Positions 22,965-29,737 of a stretch of 31,024 nt of DNA are shown one piece after another (the first letter of the stretch is position 1; each line of letters begins with the position of its first letter). This DNA comes from an uncultured Eubacteriales bacterium. GTDB taxonomy: Bacteria; Bacillota; Clostridia; Oscillospirales; CAG-272. The stretch spans positions 1 to 31,024 of the forward strand of contig CAKSER010000020.1 in the NCBI GenBank assembly GCA_934447715.1, read 5' to 3'. Made by a program: the position numbers and the translations under genes. A model generated the notes under the pieces. It saw only the letters and a list, made by a program, of their open reading frames with translations. It did not search any database and had not been told where the DNA came from.

Positions 22965-23810
22965 ATGTTCAGGATAACAAGAAAAGAACAATTGAACCAA
23001 AACACCGTCCGTTTGGATATACAGGCACCGAAAATTGCAAAAAAGGCGCTTCCGGGACAGTTTGTAATCATCAGACCCGATGAGCACGGAGAGAGAATTC
23101 CGCTTACAATTGCGGGAAACGATCCGATCTCTGAAACCGTAACCGTCATTTTCCAGGCTGTCGGTGCTACGACGATGCAGATTGCCGATTTAAATGAGGG
23201 TGATTTCCTGCTCGATGTCGTCGGACCTCTCGGAAACGCATCCGAACTTGACGGTTTTAAAAAGGTAGCTGTTATCGGCGGAGGACTCGGGTGTGCGATT
23301 GCATATCCTCAGGCGAAATATCTTCTTGCAAACGGCTGCGAGGTTGATATGATCGCAGGATTCAGGTGCAAGGATCTTATCATTCTTGAGGATGAGATGA
23401 AGAGCGCATCAAACAGGCTGTTTGTCTGTACCGATGACGGCTCAAACGGCAACAAGGGACTTGTTACAAACATTCTGAAGGAGCTTATCGACAGCGGAAA
23501 CAAATACGACGCGGTAATTGCGATCGGACCGGTTATAATGATGAAGTTTGTTTCAAAGCTGACAAAGGAATACGGCATAAAGACGATTGTCAGCATGAAT
23601 CCGATAATGATAGACGGAACCGGAATGTGCGGCGGATGCAGGGTTACTGTCGGCGGCAGGATGAAGTTTGCCTGTGTTGACGGCCCGGATTTTGACGGAC
23701 ACGAGGTTGATTTTGACGAGCTTATGTCAAGAAACGGCATGTATCGCGAATATGAGGCCGAAAGATGCAATCTTTTTAAAATGGCAAAGGAGAAAAGAAA
23801 CAATGGCTGA
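22965..23810 (+). CDS. nfnA: Ferredoxin-NADP reductase / NfnA-type subunit
   Basis: The 281-residue flavoprotein belongs to the dihydroorotate dehydrogenase electron-transfer (PyrK/SudB/NfnA) family. It has an N-terminal FAD-binding beta-barrel (about 1-95, with ERIPLTIAG), an NAD(H)-binding Rossmann region with VAVIGGGLGCAIAYPQAKYL (101-120) and a C-terminal [2Fe-2S] site with Cys222, Cys225 and Cys237 in GTGMCGGCRVTVGGRMKFAC. In clostridial NfnAB this subunit exchanges electrons with NADH while NfnB uses ferredoxin and NADPH, an electron-bifurcating transhydrogenase. The adjacent nfnB-type gene overlaps it by eight bases, which supports an NfnAB complex. A sulfide dehydrogenase or glutamate synthase partner role is the main alternative. 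Confidence 0.9.
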   Translation: MFRITRKEQLNQNTVRLDIQAPKIAKKALPGQFVIIRPDEHGERIPLTIAGNDPISETVTVIFQAVGATTMQIADLNEGDFLLDVVGPLGNASELDGFKKVAVIGGGLGCAIAYPQAKYLLANGCEVDMIAGFRCKDLIILEDEMKSASNRLFVCTDDGSNGNKGLVTNILKELIDSGNKYDAVIAIGPVIMMKFVSKLTKEYGIKTIVSMNPIMIDGTGMCGGCRVTVGGRMKFACVDGPDFDGHEVDFDELMSRNGMYREYEAERCNLFKMAKEKRNNG

Positions 23811-25188
23811 TTTGAGAAAAGAAAAAACTCCGATGCCGGAGCAGGAGCCGTCTGTAAGGCGGCACAACTGGGACGAGGTTGCAAGCGGCTATACCGAGGA
23901 GATGGCTGTGCTTGAAGCCGGACGCTGCATACAGTGCAAGAATCCGGCATGCATGTCCGGTTGCCCGGTAGGGGTAAGCATTCCTGCGTTTATTAAAAAA
24001 ATTACCGAGAAAAAATATACCGAAGCATATGACATCATCAAGGGAACAAACGCTCTTCCGGCTGTCTGCGGACGTGTATGTCCGCAGGAAAGGCAGTGCG
24101 AATCGAAGTGCGTAAGAGGCAGAAACGGCGAAAGCGTCGGAATCGGACGGCTTGAAAGATTCTGCGCAGATTATGCGGATCGTGTAGGATATGAAACAAA
24201 GAGCGAGTCTGTAAAAAAGAACGGCAAGCGCGTAGCTGTTGTCGGCTCCGGTCCGTCGAGCATTACCTGTGCCGTTGATCTTGCAAAGAAGGGCTTTGAC
24301 GTGACTGTTTTCGAGGCGCTTCACACAGCCGGCGGCGTGCTTGTCTACGGAATTCCGGAATTCCGACTTCCTAAGGCTATAGTAAAAAAGGAAATCGAGA
24401 AGATGAAAAATCTCGGTGTAAAGCTCGAATGCGATGCAGTTATCGGCAGAACAGAAACGGTTGACGAGCTGTTTTCCGAGGGCTATGATGCAGTATTTAT
24501 CGGCACGGGAGCCGGACTTCCGAAATTTCTCGGAATTCCGGGAGAAAGCGCCAAGGGTGTTTATTCCGCAAACGAATTCCTTACAAGAATCAATCTGATG
24601 AAGGCGTACCGCGACGATTATGCAACCCCTGTAAGAAAGCACAAAAAGGTAGCGGTTGTCGGCGGCGGAAATGTCGCGATGGACGCGGCAAGATCGGCGC
24701 TGAGGCTCGGTGCAAAGGACGTTTACATAATCTACAGAAGAGGAAAAGATGAGCTCCCTGCAAGAGCTGAGGAAGTTCACCACGCATCGGAGGAGGGAGT
24801 TGAGTTCTGCTTCCTTACAAATCCGAAGGAGATTCATGCAGACGAAAACGGAAATGTATGCTCGGTCACCTGCCGTAAAACAGAGCTCGGTGAGCCTGAC
24901 GCATCCGGCAGAAGGTCGGCTGTGGAAATCGAGGGCTCGGAATTTGATATTGAGGTCGATGCGGTAATCTGTGCACTGGGCTCGACACCGAATCCGCTTA
25001 TCAGAATGACAACAGGCGGCATCGAGGCTGACAGAAGAGGCTGTCTGATTGTAAAGGAGGACGGTGTGTCCACCACAAGAGACGGAGTCTTTGCCGGAGG
25101 CGATGCGGTTACCGGAGCGGCTACGGTTATTCTTGCAATGGGTGCCGGAAGGAGCGCCGCAAAGCAAATCGAGGAATATCTTAAGTAA
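23803..25188 (+). CDS. nfnB: NADPH-binding flavoprotein, NfnB / GltD-like subunit
   Basis: The 461-residue protein has an N-terminal double [4Fe-4S] domain with eight cysteines (42, 45, 50, 54, 89, 93, 99 and 103). An FAD fold follows (VAVVGSGPSSITCAVDLAKKG) and an NADPH fold (VAVVGGGNVAMDAARSALRLGA). VYGIPEFRLPK and the C-terminal GVFAGGDAVTGAATVILAMGAGR are standard for the glutamate synthase small-subunit family. With NfnA beside it, the likely complex is NADH-dependent reduced ferredoxin:NADP oxidoreductase. I chose the ATG at 23803 because AAAGGAGA lies ten bases before it and it overlaps the nfnA stop. A longer frame from 23668 would add residues that read as the nfnA coding region. No large glutamate synthase gene is near. 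Confidence 0.92.
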   Translation: MADLRKEKTPMPEQEPSVRRHNWDEVASGYTEEMAVLEAGRCIQCKNPACMSGCPVGVSIPAFIKKITEKKYTEAYDIIKGTNALPAVCGRVCPQERQCESKCVRGRNGESVGIGRLERFCADYADRVGYETKSESVKKNGKRVAVVGSGPSSITCAVDLAKKGFDVTVFEALHTAGGVLVYGIPEFRLPKAIVKKEIEKMKNLGVKLECDAVIGRTETVDELFSEGYDAVFIGTGAGLPKFLGIPGESAKGVYSANEFLTRINLMKAYRDDYATPVRKHKKVAVVGGGNVAMDAARSALRLGAKDVYIIYRRGKDELPARAEEVHHASEEGVEFCFLTNPKEIHADENGNVCSVTCRKTELGEPDASGRRSAVEIEGSEFDIEVDAVICALGSTPNPLIRMTTGGIEADRRGCLIVKEDGVSTTRDGVFAGGDAVTGAATVILAMGAGRSAAKQIEEYLK

Positions 25189-25220
25189 GGACTTTATTTT
25201 AATGCTATTCGTAGAACTGC

Positions 25221-25249
25221 CAAAGGATCAATAAATGGGGTTATTATGA
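25221..25249 (+). promoter_or_regulatory. Tiny leader reading frame overlapping the GH29-like start
   Basis: AAAGGA (25222-25227) is followed seven bases later by ATG GGG TTA TTA TGA (25235-25249), a four-codon frame whose stop overlaps the start codon of the next gene as ATGA. The main ATG has no good ribosome binding site of its own, so it may be translated by coupling. Confidence 0.5.
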
Positions 25250-26193
25250 TAAGAGAAGCACAGGACAGGTTCCTTAAAAGAAGATTCGGTGTGTTCAATC
25301 ACTATCTTTACACGATCCAGAACAACGCAAACTGCCAAAACAATCAGCAAAAGGGCAGAACCGACTGGAACGAATGTGTAAACGAGCTTGATGTCGGGCT
25401 GATTGCAAGGCAGCTTAAGGAAATAAACGCAGGCTACTATTTTATTACGGTAATGCAGGGAAGCGAGTTCATGCTGGCACCGAATTCAACCTTTGACGGA
25501 ATCGCGGGGGTGAAGGCAGGAGAATGCTGTGCAAGGCGAGATGTTATTTTTGAGCTTTATGATGAGCTTTCGAAATATGATATAGATCTTTATCTTTATT
25601 ATACAGGCGATGGTCCGTATCAGAACGAGGCGATCGGAAAGCGCTTCGGGTTTACAGAGCCGAGAACAAATATTTCGATTGACTTTGTAAAAAACTGGGC
25701 AAGCGTGCTTGAAGAATATGCAGTAAGATACAAGGACAAGGTAAAGGGCTGGTGGATTGACGGCTGCTACCGCGATACGTTCGGATACACAAGCGAGCTT
25801 TTAAAGCCGTATCTTGATGCCTGCCTTAAGGGTAATCCGGATGCGCTTGTTGCGACAAACGGAGGGCTGAAAGACGATATTGAATCTAATTACGAGGGCG
25901 AAAGCTTTGTATGCGGAGAATTCAACGACTTCGAGCATTATCCGAAGCAGAGATTTTACAAAAATGCGATGGCGCATATTCTTGCTCCTCTCGGTATTCA
26001 CAACAACGGAATCGGAACCGGATGGGCAAGCACCGGTTTAAGAAACGACGGGAAGTATCTTACCGAATACATAAAAAGGGTAAATGATATCGGAGGGGTT
26101 GTCAGCATTGACATTGCCTTAAACCGTGACGGCAGCTTTGACTTTGAGCAGCTTGAAACGCTTAAATATGTCGGGAAAAATATACGAGGCTGA
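25246..26193 (+). CDS. GH29-like (alpha-L-fucosidase-like) protein
   Basis: The 315-residue protein resembles the TIM-barrel catalytic domain of family 29 glycosidases. FGVFNHYLY near the N-terminus corresponds to the family's FGxFxHxG start. INAGYYFITVMQGSEF resembles its GAKY motif, and KGWWIDGCYRDTFG has Asp172 at the usual nucleophile position. YDIDLYLYYTGDGPY is a further barrel strand. There is no signal peptide and no beta-sandwich C-terminal domain, so it is shorter than secreted fucosidases and presumably cytoplasmic. The acid/base residue is not identifiable by eye and the substrate is unknown. It begins the cassette with the SCP2-like and aminotransferase genes, 57 bases after nfnB. 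Confidence 0.68.
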   Translation: MIREAQDRFLKRRFGVFNHYLYTIQNNANCQNNQQKGRTDWNECVNELDVGLIARQLKEINAGYYFITVMQGSEFMLAPNSTFDGIAGVKAGECCARRDVIFELYDELSKYDIDLYLYYTGDGPYQNEAIGKRFGFTEPRTNISIDFVKNWASVLEEYAVRYKDKVKGWWIDGCYRDTFGYTSELLKPYLDACLKGNPDALVATNGGLKDDIESNYEGESFVCGEFNDFEHYPKQRFYKNAMAHILAPLGIHNNGIGTGWASTGLRNDGKYLTEYIKRVNDIGGVVSIDIALNRDGSFDFEQLETLKYVGKNIRG

Positions 26194-26200
26194 AATCGCC

Positions 26201-26227
26201 ACGAAAAATCCTGAATTTCGTTTTTTT
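26201..26227 (+). terminator. Weak terminator-like hairpin
   Basis: ACGAAA (26201-26206) and TTTCGT (26216-26221) form a 6-bp stem with a 9-base loop, running into seven T residues right after the GH29-like gene. The stem is AT-rich, so it may only reduce read-through into the following genes. Confidence 0.4.
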
Positions 26228-26272
26228 GAGCATTTGAATATTAGATTATTTGAACATTTGAACTTTTGAACT
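26225..26272. repeat. 8-bp tandem repeat TTTGAACT, six copies
   Basis: Six consecutive 8-base units start at 26225, 26233, 26241, 26249, 26257 and 26265: TTTGAGCA, TTTGAATA, TTAGATTA, TTTGAACA, TTTGAACT and TTTGAACT. The array ends two bases before the AGGAAG ribosome binding site of the SCP2-like gene. Confidence 0.93.
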
Positions 26273-26287
26273 TAGGAAGTGAGAGAC

Positions 26288-27061
26288 TTGACAAACGACG
26301 CTTTGATGATGGATCAGACCACAATGGCATATATAAATCTATATGCGATCTTCGGCGCGATTCCGAAGCTTTGTATGCTTGACGCTTCGGCAAGGGAGCT
26401 GATTGAAAAAAAGAAAATTAAGCTCGGCTTTAAGGTAAACGGAGGTCCTGAGGCTTCGCTTTTATTTGATAACGGAAAATGCACTTTTCTTGAGGGAACA
26501 GACGGATGCGACATTCTTCTTCCTTTTAAATCCCCGGAGAAATTTAACGGAATGATAAACGGAACGGTCACGCCGTTTCCGTCAAAGGGAATTACGAAGA
26601 TCAAATTCCTTCTCGGCGAATTTACAAAGCTGACCGATATTTTAACAAAATATTTAAGAGCCTCCGAGGAGGATCTGAAAGACAAGGCATTTTTTGAAAC
26701 AAGCACAAGGCTGATGCTCAGCGTCATTGCCGGAGCTGCCGCGCAGATCGGAAATCATGACAAGGTCGGAAAGCACAGCGCAAGCTATATTGTAGACGGA
26801 ATCGTCAAGCTTTCGATAAAGGATCTGGATGCTGCATATGTAAGCTCAAAGGATCATTTCTTGTCTGTGGTAAATGAAGAGCCGAAGAGTGTTATGGCAA
26901 GGATGGAGTTTGAGGATATGTATGTTGCAAGAGATCTTTTCGACGGAAAGGTAAATGCCGCGGTTTGCGTCGGAATGGGACTTGTAAGAATCGGCGGAAT
27001 GATCTCGATGGTGGACAACATAAACAGAATGCTCGACAGAGTTTCCGTATATCTTGCATAA
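26288..27061 (+). CDS. SCP2-like sterol-carrier-fold protein
   Basis: The 257-residue protein has no signal peptide. Residues of about 35-115 show the pattern of an SCP2-like lipid-binding domain: KIKLGFKVNGGPEASLLFDN, then GTDGCDILLPFKSPEKFNGM and a Gly-rich turn before FLLGEFTKLTDILTKYL. The C-terminal part is helical and unassigned. SCP2 domains bind lipids or other hydrophobic ligands, and bacterial examples accompany many enzymes. I chose the TTG at 26288, eight bases after AGGAAG (26274-26279). A GTG at 26279 overlaps that site and is unlikely. The next gene starts 13 bases after its stop, so the two are almost certainly co-transcribed. The exact family is uncertain. Confidence 0.6.
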   Translation: MTNDALMMDQTTMAYINLYAIFGAIPKLCMLDASARELIEKKKIKLGFKVNGGPEASLLFDNGKCTFLEGTDGCDILLPFKSPEKFNGMINGTVTPFPSKGITKIKFLLGEFTKLTDILTKYLRASEEDLKDKAFFETSTRLMLSVIAGAAAQIGNHDKVGKHSASYIVDGIVKLSIKDLDAAYVSSKDHFLSVVNEEPKSVMARMEFEDMYVARDLFDGKVNAAVCVGMGLVRIGGMISMVDNINRMLDRVSVYLA

Positions 27062-27074
27062 GGAGGGAATGAGC

Positions 27075-28322
27075 ATGAGAGAAACATATAAATATGACAA
27101 AAGCAGAGAAGCCTTCAACAGAGCCGTTAAGGTAATTCCGTCCGGAGTATACGGGCATCTCGGACCTACCGAGGGCTGCTTTGTTCCGGTAGAGGCTTTC
27201 CCGATGTTCTGCTCGAAGGCGCAGGGCTCGCATTTCTGGGATCTTGACGGCAACAGGTTTATCGACTATATGTGCGCATACGGTCCGAATATCCTGGGAT
27301 ATAACGATCCGGATGTCGACGAGGCAGCCGAAAGGCAGAAGAAGGACGGCAACTGTACTACATCTCCCTTTCCTATTATGATCGACCTTGCCGAGCTGCT
27401 TGTCGATACCGTAGCATCGGCAGACTGGGCGTTCTTTGCAAAGAACGGAAACGATGTAACCTCTACGGCGGTAATGGCGGCAAGGGCTTATACAAGAAGA
27501 AAAAAGATCGTCTTCTTTAAGGGCTGCTACCACGGAATTTCCCCCTGGACGCAGAAAATCGATTATTCCGGAATTATCGAAGAGGATGTAATCAACAATA
27601 TCTATGTCGACTGGAACAATTACGATCAGCTGGAAGAGGTTTTTGAAAAGAACAAGGGTCAGATTGCCGCAATAATCAGCCAGCCGTATATGCACGGAAA
27701 CTTCGCCGACAACGAGATGCCGAAGGAAGGCTTCTGGAAAAAGGTAAGAAAGCTGTGCGACGATAACGGAACGGTGCTCATTATTGACGATGTAAGAGCA
27801 GGCTTCCGCCTTGATCTTGAAGGATCGGATCACTACTTCGGTTTTGAGGCAGACATGATATGCTTCTGCAAGGCACTTGCAAACGGGTACAATATTTCGG
27901 CGCTCTGCGGAAAGGATTTCCTCAAGAACACGCTGTCCGGAATGTCGGTGACCGGAAGCTACTGGCTTTCTGCCGTGCCGATGGCTGCCGCGATTGCATG
28001 TATTCAGAAGATGAAGCGTCTTGACCTGCCCACACTTCTTATTGAAAAGGGAAGAAAGCTTGCAACCGGGCTTACAGAGACTGCGGCAAAGCACGGATAC
28101 GATCTTCATGTTTCGGGTGCGCCGTCGCTGTTTTACCTGAGGCTTGCGGACGATCCGAGCCTGATGCTCCATCAGAGATGGATTGCGGAATGTGTAAAGA
28201 GAGGCGTATTCTTTACCAACCATCATAACCATTTCATGAGTTATACGCTTACAGATGAGGATATCAAGGAGACGGTTGATATAGCAAACGAGGCGTTTGA
28301 CGTTCTCGACTCTATGAGATGA
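27075..28322 (+). CDS. Class III aminotransferase (GSA-aminomutase-like)
   Basis: The 415-residue PLP enzyme is related to glutamate-1-semialdehyde 2,1-aminomutase. FWDLDGNRFIDYMCAYGPNILGYNDPDV is the usual N-terminal block. NGNDVTSTAVMAARAYTRRKKI holds the phosphate-binding region. LIIDDVRAGFRLD has the Asp (238 from this start) that pairs with the PLP ring nitrogen. FCKALANGY has the Schiff-base Lys266. It is unlikely to be the real HemL because no haem genes are near and its motifs (DDVRAGFR in place of DEVMTGFR) differ. ATG at 27075 is chosen because AGGAGG (27061-27066) lies eight bases before it. The ATG at 27069 is too close. Its substrate is unknown. It is the third gene of the GH29-like/SCP2-like cassette. 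Confidence 0.87.
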   Translation: MRETYKYDKSREAFNRAVKVIPSGVYGHLGPTEGCFVPVEAFPMFCSKAQGSHFWDLDGNRFIDYMCAYGPNILGYNDPDVDEAAERQKKDGNCTTSPFPIMIDLAELLVDTVASADWAFFAKNGNDVTSTAVMAARAYTRRKKIVFFKGCYHGISPWTQKIDYSGIIEEDVINNIYVDWNNYDQLEEVFEKNKGQIAAIISQPYMHGNFADNEMPKEGFWKKVRKLCDDNGTVLIIDDVRAGFRLDLEGSDHYFGFEADMICFCKALANGYNISALCGKDFLKNTLSGMSVTGSYWLSAVPMAAAIACIQKMKRLDLPTLLIEKGRKLATGLTETAAKHGYDLHVSGAPSLFYLRLADDPSLMLHQRWIAECVKRGVFFTNHHNHFMSYTLTDEDIKETVDIANEAFDVLDSMR

Positions 28323-28370
28323 CCGAAATGCGTCTGAATGGGCGAAATAACAGCTAAAAATTTAAAATTT

Positions 28371-28390
28371 TAAATATAAATAAATATAAA
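28371..28390. repeat. 10-bp tandem duplication TAAATATAAA x2
   Basis: Two exact adjacent copies lie upstream of the promoter of the sortase cassette, in an AT-rich gap that otherwise holds no terminator I can see for the aminotransferase gene. Confidence 0.8.
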
Positions 28391-28394
28391 ACTA

Positions 28395-28427
28395 TTGACT
28401 TTGGCAAAGAATAATGATACCATTATT
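28395..28427 (+). promoter_or_regulatory. Promoter with overlapping palindrome (candidate operator)
   Basis: TTGACT (28395-28400), 17 bases and TACCAT (28418-28423) form a likely sigma-A promoter. AATAATGATACCATTATT (28410-28427) is an 18-base near-perfect palindrome, broken at one symmetric pair, and covers the -10 region. A repressor binding site is plausible, but the regulator is not identifiable. Confidence 0.6.
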
Positions 28428-28478
28428 TGTAGCATAAAATGTGATTTTCTTTGGAATCTTTAAAAAGGAGAAAAAAAG

Positions 28479-29015
28479 ATGAAAAAAATAACATGCTTTG
28501 TTCTTACGTTAATTATGGCACTTATGCTTGTCGTTTCGGTTTCTGCAACCACAAAGAACGAATTCCTTGCAGAGCTTAAGAGCAGTGTTCCAGAAAAGTA
28601 TACTGCAATTATCTACAATCCGATAGAGAGTATTTTCAATCAGATTGAGGTTACGGACGAGCAGTCGGCTCAGCTTCTTGAGTGGCTGAATGATGCAAAG
28701 AAGGTTATCACGGTTGACCGCGGATCCTCTCTGGACGCATACACAAAGGAAGAGCAGGAATATGCTGTTGATATGTTCGACAAGGCTTGCAAGCTTCTCG
28801 GTCTTACCTATACAATGACTCCCGAGAAGGCAAATAGCGGCGAGGTTATTGTCAGCGTATTCAAGGACGGAGTTAAGCTCGGCGAGCTTGACGGAGATGC
28901 CGTTAATGCAACAAATGCACCGGAAAAGAACATGCTTCTTCCTGTAATCGCAGTTTCGATGATCGCTCTCTGCGGTGTTACAATCGTTGCTTCGAAGAAG
29001 CAGCTTTCTAAGTAA
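28479..29015 (+). CDS. Small secreted, C-terminally anchored surface protein
   Basis: The 178-residue protein has a signal peptide (1-23, cleavage probably after VSVSA), a helical extracytoplasmic domain (about 25-110) and a short beta-rich part with GEVIVSVFKDGVKLGELDGD (121-140). The C-terminus has a hydrophobic helix (about 153-171) and a KKQLSK tail. This is the layout of sortase substrates, and the next gene is a sortase. However, the place of the sorting motif is taken by NAPEKN (146-151), aligned with the SPKTGD-type motif of related proteins, without the usual T-G cleavage pair. A strong AAGGAG ribosome binding site and its own promoter precede it. The function of the domain is unknown. 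Confidence 0.78.
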   Translation: MKKITCFVLTLIMALMLVVSVSATTKNEFLAELKSSVPEKYTAIIYNPIESIFNQIEVTDEQSAQLLEWLNDAKKVITVDRGSSLDAYTKEEQEYAVDMFDKACKLLGLTYTMTPEKANSGEVIVSVFKDGVKLGELDGDAVNATNAPEKNMLLPVIAVSMIALCGVTIVASKKQLSK

Positions 29016-29033
29016 TTAAAATCGGTTAAAGTT

Positions 29034-29066
29034 ATCGAAATAACCGAAATAATCGAGATAATCGAA
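29034..29066. repeat. 9-bp degenerate repeat ATCGAAATA running into a start codon
   Basis: ATCGAA or close variants recur at 29034, 29043, 29052 and 29061, a 9-base period, and the last copy touches the ATG at 29066. No normal ribosome binding site is visible in this stretch. Confidence 0.82.
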
Positions 29067-29737
29067 TGAAAAATCGAATCTACAGCAAAAAGAATCAAAT
29101 CTCTGACTTGATTCTTTTGTTGTTTATACAGATAATTATCTTTGCTACCGTGTGTGCTGTCCTTGTTTTTGTCTATTCCTTCTTTATCAAAAATAACAGC
29201 TATTTCAGACTGGTGGTAATTCCGGACAAGTCTGCCGTTCCGATCGAGTCGGAGATTCAGGACGGAACGGTCATCGACAATGTCGACAAGCCGCTTGAAA
29301 AGCTTCCGCTTATAAGATACGAAACGCAATGGGCGACAATAAATGTCGAGGGCTGGAAAAAGGCGGATATTCCGCTGTATTTCGGCGATAACCGCGCGAT
29401 TCTTGCAAAGGGAGCAGGTCTTTGGAACGGATCAAAGTTCTGCGGACAGGGAGAAAAGATCGTGGTTTCCGCACATGTCACAAGCGATTTTTATGAGATC
29501 GAGGACACCGAAATCGGCGACATTGTGACAATCGATACGATTTACGGAAAATATGAATACAGGGTCAAGGATATTGTAATCTTCAACTATAAGGATCCGA
29601 CGCTGATTTCGACCGCATCCGAAGAGGAAGAGCTCGTGATGTATACCTGTTATCCGAGAGAAAACGGTTTTGCCTTTAAAACCGAGCGCATTGCGCTTGT
29701 CTGCGAGAAGATCTCCGGAAAGGAGTATGCAAAATGA
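29066..29737 (+). CDS. Sortase
   Basis: The 223-residue sortase has a basic N-terminus, one membrane helix (about 12-40) and the sortase beta-barrel (about 85-215). The catalytic His137 is in VVSAHVTS, Cys195 in VMYTCYPREN and Arg208 in KTERIALVCE, so the triad is complete. It would join a surface protein to the cell wall or to another protein outside the membrane. The preceding gene encodes a protein with sortase-substrate layout and is the probable partner. The class is uncertain: the short length and the AHV context suggest a D- or E-like type rather than housekeeping class A. It overlaps the following membrane-protein gene by four bases (ATGA). Its ATG lacks a clear Shine-Dalgarno. Confidence 0.92.
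   Translation: MKNRIYSKKNQISDLILLLFIQIIIFATVCAVLVFVYSFFIKNNSYFRLVVIPDKSAVPIESEIQDGTVIDNVDKPLEKLPLIRYETQWATINVEGWKKADIPLYFGDNRAILAKGAGLWNGSKFCGQGEKIVVSAHVTSDFYEIEDTEIGDIVTIDTIYGKYEYRVKDIVIFNYKDPTLISTASEEEELVMYTCYPRENGFAFKTERIALVCEKISGKEYAK

Noticed and set aside
23776..25167. 463-codon minus-strand open frame opposite nfnB
   Set aside because: nfnB on the plus strand has eight conserved cysteines and two nucleotide-binding motifs. The opposite frame is long only because of codon composition.
26892..28232. 446-codon minus-strand open frame opposite the aminotransferase
   Set aside because: The plus-strand gene has clear class III aminotransferase motifs, and the opposite frame shows no domain.
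27075..28322. HemL (glutamate-1-semialdehyde 2,1-aminomutase) call
   Set aside because: The fold and PLP lysine match, but the context has no haem genes and active-site motifs differ, so only the family is stated.
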